NCBI GenBank assembly: GCA_963741615.1
Contig: CAVUIU010000024.1
Location: 117,481 to 181,480 of the forward strand
Direction of reading: 5' to 3'
DNA from: UBA9676 sp963741615
GTDB lineage: Bacteria; Actinomycetota; Actinomycetes; Streptosporangiales; Streptosporangiaceae
DNA: 64,000 nt
Positions within the stretch are counted from its first letter, which is position 1. The number at the start of each line of letters is the position of its first letter. Made by a program: the position numbers and the translations under genes. The notes below the pieces were generated by a model that did not search any database, was not told the DNA's origin, and saw nothing but the letters and a program-made list of their open reading frames with translations. This document shows, piece by piece, positions 59,880 to 64,000 of this stretch.

Positions 59880-61394
59880 TTAGATGCCCTTGGCCGCTTC
59901 CAGGCGCCCGGATTTGATGGCCTTCAGGAACTCCTGGTAGTCCTGCTCGTTCTGGTCGGCGTAGCGCTCGCAGAAGCCGGTGATCGACCGGTCGAATTCT
60001 TCGCCGCCGCCCAGGTACCCGGCGATGGCGATGGGGTCCCCGGACCGGGCGTGGGCCCTTGCCAGCGTCCACCCGCAGATGCCTGCGTAGAAGGTCAGCG
60101 CGGGCGGGGTCATCGCTTCGACCACGGCTGAGCCTTTCATGTCGCGTAGCTGGCGCCAGTAGAAGTGACGGTGCGCATCCAGGCCTTTGGTCCAGCCGAG
60201 GTAGATGTCGCTGGCGGCCTGCATCAATCGCTGTCCCTGGACCACGCGCTCGCCGTGCTGCCGGAACCGGCTGTGTGGCAGGTATGCCTCCAGCACGGAC
60301 GCGGTTGCTTCTTTGACTTGCAGGAACAGGGGGTCGTTCTCGTCGCGGCCCTGGAGCAAGACGATGAATGCCCGGGTGCCGACGCTGCCGACGCCGACGA
60401 CCTTGCGGGCGGCGTCCACGACCTGGAACCGGTCAAGAAGATGGCGCAGGTCCGCTGGCAGGGTGGCCCGGTAGGCGCGGAACCGGTCGTGGATCGCCGG
60501 CATAATGTCGTCGGGGGACAAGCCGAACGTAACGGTCAGGTCACGCAACGGCACGATGATCGGCGGCTGGCTCACGATCCGGTGCTTCCCATCGACCACC
60601 TCGCCGAGCTTGGACAGCGCCTGCAGGCTGTCCCGGGTGTGGGCCTTCTCGCGGGATTTCTGCGCCCGCGCCGCCGCCTGCTTGGCCCGCCTGGCGTCCT
60701 CCCCGGCTTTCCTGGCCTTCTTGGCCTTCTTCTTCTTGGCTGCCTTCGCCTCTTGCGCGGTCTCGGCCACCGCGCCGCGGACCGCGTTTAGCAACTGGTT
60801 CTCGTCCAGGCTGGCGTACCAGATGTCCATCGTCGGCATCTGGGCGAATGTTGCCATCGCCTCCCGGTACGCCCTCACCGACGCGAGCGCCGCCGTGCGG
60901 GTGTCTTCCTTCGAGAACCCGTTATTGCGGGCCGCGATGGTGAAGCTGGCCGCCATCCGCTTCACGTCATACTCGAACGGCCCGGGCAGGGTTTCGTCGA
61001 AGTCGTTGAGATCGAACAGCAGCCGCCGCTCGGGGGAGGCGAACGCGCCGAAGTTCGACAGGTGGGCATCGCCGCACAGCTGCGCGCCCAGGCCGGCCAC
61101 CGGGGTGTCCTTCAAGTCCGCGGCCATGATCTTGGCCGCGCCCCGGTAGAAGGTGAACGGCGAGATCATCATCCGGCCGTGCCGCACCGGCACCAGGTCG
61201 GGCTCGCGGGTGAGATTCTGCCCTTCCAGCAGCGCCACCGGGTCCGGGCGGTCCGCGGCAGCGCGCCACCCCCCATGATCCGAGACAGGTGTCCGCTGCC
61301 GGGATTCCACTCCTCTGGCCTTGCGTTGCTCAACGGTCGGATGCGCGATCCTCGGCACGGCCCTCACCCCCACCTTCGGCTCCGGGCCTGACAA
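59880..61394 (-). CDS. DUF2252 family protein
   Basis: A 504-residue protein of the DUF2252 family, widespread in actinobacteria. It has a kinase-like layout: LCGDAHLSNFGAF (a GDxHxxN loop like the catalytic loop of aminoglycoside phosphotransferases) and LLFDLNDFDETLPGPFEYDVKRMAASF (a DFD-like metal site). A Lys/Ala-rich helical insert (EAKAAKKKKAKKARKAGEDARRAK, about 218-245) is probably a surface coiled coil. The N-terminal VRHGRMMISPFTFYRGAA is the family opening. The biochemical function is not established. It stands alone with no operon partner. Confidence 0.9.
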   Translation of the reverse strand: MSGPEPKVGVRAVPRIAHPTVEQRKARGVESRQRTPVSDHGGWRAAADRPDPVALLEGQNLTREPDLVPVRHGRMMISPFTFYRGAAKIMAADLKDTPVAGLGAQLCGDAHLSNFGAFASPERRLLFDLNDFDETLPGPFEYDVKRMAASFTIAARNNGFSKEDTRTAALASVRAYREAMATFAQMPTMDIWYASLDENQLLNAVRGAVAETAQEAKAAKKKKAKKARKAGEDARRAKQAAARAQKSREKAHTRDSLQALSKLGEVVDGKHRIVSQPPIIVPLRDLTVTFGLSPDDIMPAIHDRFRAYRATLPADLRHLLDRFQVVDAARKVVGVGSVGTRAFIVLLQGRDENDPLFLQVKEATASVLEAYLPHSRFRQHGERVVQGQRLMQAASDIYLGWTKGLDAHRHFYWRQLRDMKGSAVVEAMTPPALTFYAGICGWTLARAHARSGDPIAIAGYLGGGEEFDRSITGFCERYADQNEQDYQEFLKAIKSGRLEAAKGI

Positions 61395-62437
61395 CGCGTG
61401 ACGCTAGGCCGCACGCTCAGGCACTGCGACCTTGTGCTTGTTCACCCACGTTCAGCATTGCTCCATCGTGCGCCGTCGCAGGTGAACGAACAACATCCCA
61501 CCGGCAAGATCCCACCTGCCCCAAGCCCGACGTCATCACGAAGCCCGGCCACCGGATAGAAGCACACCCGCGGGCGCGTCACACAGCCGTCATGGGCCGC
61601 CGAGCGGGGACAGCGCCGGCCGCCGATCGTGCTGCGGTCCTTGCCGTCGCTGGCTTGCAGATGGCTCGGCCGGCCCGGTACCGGCTACAGCCCGGATGGG
61701 TGGTCCCAGCCGGGCAGCTGGAGCTTCAGCGTGACCGGCAGTACCAATGATCTGGATCCGCGTGCCCACACTCCGATCCGCGCACCGCCCGTGCCCAAAA
61801 CGGCACGATCCGCGCCGCGCCCGACCCCGGGCCGATCACCGACGGTGAGGCGAAGCAGCCCACCCTCACCCGATCCGTTGCCGATCTGGCGCTGGCCTGG
61901 GTGCCTGCTATCTCTGGCTCTGGCCGGTTCTGGCTGGCGTTAGGTGTCTGGTCACCATCCAGTTCGTGTGCCGGAGGCCAGGGTCGATCGGGCGACCTGC
62001 ACACTGAGCGACTGTCGCTTCTCCTCACAGAGCGGAATGGTGGGATCGCGGTCTGGTCGTGAGCTGGATCTCGTCGTCCGCATCGGATGCGTGTGTCACG
62101 GTGAGCGCGGTGGGCAGAGGCGGCGCCGGGAGGCGGCGCTTGGCCTCCCCATTGCGAGAATGCTCCTGCTTAAGGCACGATCAAGTACCGAAGTGGACGG
62201 GGATGCGCCCGTTGATCCGCATCGACCGCACCGAGCTGTACCACGGGGTTTGCTCGTTGTCTCGCTCGTACCGTGGGGTCGCGCCTGCGCTTGCGGCCTG
62301 CGCCCAGGGTCTGTTTGGCCGGCGTGCTGACCGCCGGAGTGTGCCGTGGATCAGCGGCTCCGGTGACGGCTCGGCAGGCGGCTCCTCCTCCGCTTCTGCA
62401 GCGTTTCGATGTTGATCTCACTTACGGGGGTGACAGC
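61395..62437. other. About 1 kb without a supported gene
   Basis: Short frames such as those around 61629-61943 have no ribosome site and proline/serine-rich nonsense-like translations. I see no RNA gene, repeat or transposase remnant. The end of the region should hold the promoter of the acyl-CoA synthetase gene. Confidence 0.45.
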
Positions 62438-64000
62438 GTGACCGGGTATGCCGGAAGGGCGGTGGAGGGGCCGGTGAGCCTGTGCGGTCTGCTGCGCGCA
62501 GGGCTGGATGCCGATCCGGACGGGCTCGCGCTGATCTGTGCGGGTACGCGCTGGACGTGGCGCACGCTCGATGACCTCAGCGATCGGCTGGCTGTCAGTT
62601 TGCTCGGTCTGGGGCTGAGTCCCCGGCGATCGGGTCGCTTCGCTGATGCCCAATCGTCCCGCGCTCGTCGTGCACTACCTTGCCTGTTTCAAGGCGGGGC
62701 TGGTCGCCACGCCCCTCAATTACCGCTACATGGCACCGGAGATCGATCACGCCCTCGCGGTCAGCGGAGCCCGTGCCCTGCTCGCGCATGCCGAGCGGGA
62801 GGAAGATCTCGCCGCAAGCCAGCTCGCCCGGCAGCTGCCTTTGGGCACCATCAGCTACGGCGGCAAGCCAGGAGCGGGCCCGGTTTTCGGCGAGCTGATT
62901 GAGCGGGAGGCCTCATCGTCGCCTCCGCCGCCTCCTTCCCCGGCGGCGCCTGCCGTGATCTTCTTTACCTCCGGCAGTACCGGACGCCCGAAGGGGGTCA
63001 CCCATACGCACCAGACGCTCGGGTGGATGTTCGCGACGGCGGCGGCAGGGCTCGAGCTCAGCCCGGCCGATCTGCTTCTGGCGGGCTCGTCGCTGTCGCA
63101 CGTTGGCGCGTTCTACGTCTCGTTCGCCGCGCTCAGCGCGGGCGCTGGCGTGATTGTGCCTCGGACAATCGATGGGGACGAGCTGTTGCCGCTGCTTCGC
63201 GAAGACCGCCCCACGGTGCTGTCGATGCTTCCGTCGGCGCTGTTCGCGCTGACCCGCGACCACGGCGCCCGGCACGGCGATTTCGCCTCGCTGCGACTGT
63301 GCCGCGGGGCGGGCGACACCGTCTCCGCGGAGCTGGAGCGGGAGTTCACCGCGCTGAGCGGGTTCGTGATCGACGAGGCCTACGGCCTGACCGAAGCCGG
63401 GCTGGTGACGGTGAGCCCACCATCGGGCCGGATCAAGCTCGGTTCGGTCGGGCAGGTCGTTCCCGCGGTCTCGCTGTCCATCCGCAACGATGACAGCCAG
63501 GAGCTGCCGGTGGGCAGCGAAGGCCGCCTGTGGATCAATACTCCCGCGGCCACCGTCGGCTACTGGGACGACCCGGGCGCGACCAAGGCGGCCTTCAGCC
63601 ACGGGTGGCTCGACTCCGGCGACGTGATGCGCGCCGACGACGAGGGCTACTTCTTTTTCTGCGGGCGCAAGAAGCAGATCATCGTCCACGACAGCTCCAA
63701 CATCTGCCCCCAGGAGGTCGAAGGCGCCCTGCTCGAGCACCCGGCCGTCGCGAGCGCCGGGGTGATCGGGATCCACGACCTTGTCCACGGCGAGAACGTC
63801 CGCGCCTACATCACCCTGACCGAGGGGACCGCGCGCCCGCCCAGCCAAGAGCTGATCCAGTTCGCACGCGCGAGGATCGGCTACAAGGCGCCCGAGGAAA
63901 TAGTCATCCTCGACCACATGCCGCTCACCGCCACCGGGAAGCTGGACCGGACGCACCTGAAGCGAATGGCCGAGGCGAACCTCACGCGCGGGGCTAACCG
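62438..64000 (+). pseudogene. Acyl-CoA synthetase (AMP-forming), frameshifted, runs off the window
   Basis: An ANL-superfamily adenylating enzyme. GTG at 62438 follows GGGGTGA. The first 62 residues (PVSLCGLLRAGLDADPDGLALICAGTRWTW) are in one frame. After SP an extra C in CCCC (62621-62624) shifts it, and the rest continues as GDRVASLMPNRPALVVHYLACFKAG. The AMP-binding motif IFFTSGSTGRPKGVTHTH, EAYGLTEAG and GYFFFCGRKKQIIV follow, and the C-terminal domain (LTATGKLDRTHLK) reaches the window end. It would activate a carboxylic acid as acyl-AMP and transfer it to CoA. Either a pseudogene or a one-base sequence error; the rest is well preserved. Confidence 0.85.

Noticed and set aside
61629..61943. 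Short frame in the 1-kb gap before the acyl-CoA synthetase
   Set aside because: Proline- and serine-rich translation with no start signal or family resemblance.

Overview
The window is high-GC DNA from an actinomycete-like chromosome. The pointers are a mycothiol-dependent formaldehyde dehydrogenase, an Lsr2-type DNA-binding fragment, a DUF2252 protein, a MTH1187-type thiamine-binding protein, frequent GTG starts with strong GGAGG-type ribosome sites, and transposases of actinobacterial type. Genus cannot be assigned from sequence alone.

1-13.7 kb is mostly ordinary chromosome: VOC proteins, an M50-like metallopeptidase, an SDR, a LON-domain protein, a lysoplasmalogenase, an aldo/keto reductase, a class IV aminotransferase next to a sulfotransferase-like gene, and a mycothiol-dependent dehydrogenase divergent from a GntR/FCD regulator. 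It is interrupted by a complete ISAzo13-family element (2599-4352, 19-bp inverted repeats, TAA target repeat) and a 3'-truncated IS5-like transposase. 13.7-21.3 kb is the metabolic core: a minus-strand operon for a thiamine-diphosphate 2-oxoacid oxidoreductase (gamma, a GltD-like flavoprotein fused to a two-cluster ferredoxin, alpha, beta), then two small coupled unknown genes and an OFA-family (oxalate/formate) transporter. The alpha subunit carries YPIRP where pyruvate enzymes have YPITP, so I read the cluster as a candidate oxalate oxidoreductase pathway. 21.4-26.5 kb holds envelope-type proteins with disordered Pro-rich segments and an alpha/beta hydrolase.

At 26.6 kb lies a tRNA-Thr(GGT). 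Its 3' half (43 bp, from the anticodon loop outward) recurs exactly at 37.7 and 46.7 kb, with related sequence next to the copies. I interpret 26.7-37.7 and 37.7-46.8 kb as two islands inserted in tandem at the tRNA; neither has a recognisable integrase. Island 1 carries an MFS protein with a cyclic-nucleotide-binding domain, a class III cyclase-AAA-TPR regulator coupled to a ferritin-like gene, an unknown gene and a berberine-bridge-type oxidase, and an orphan HigA. Island 2 carries an MgtA-like Mg2+ ATPase, an XRE regulator coupled to cutA, IS debris, a thiamine-binding protein and a HicA-like protein.

47-54.4 kb is an insertion-sequence hotspot. A 1.6-kb IS630 element encloses a divergent passenger gene. 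Six bases further on begins an IS256 element (8-bp target repeat CATCGCCC at 49932 and 54352) that has itself received an IS110 and an IS30 insertion. 54.5-64 kb returns to chromosome-like content: a P1B-5-type metal ATPase with a C-terminal hemerythrin domain, DUF4389 remnants, a SHOCT protein, a methyltransferase/TetR divergent pair with two perfect tandem operators, a DUF2252 protein and a frameshifted acyl-CoA synthetase running off the window end. Several genes look broken by single-base indels in short G/C runs, which may be real decay or assembly error.
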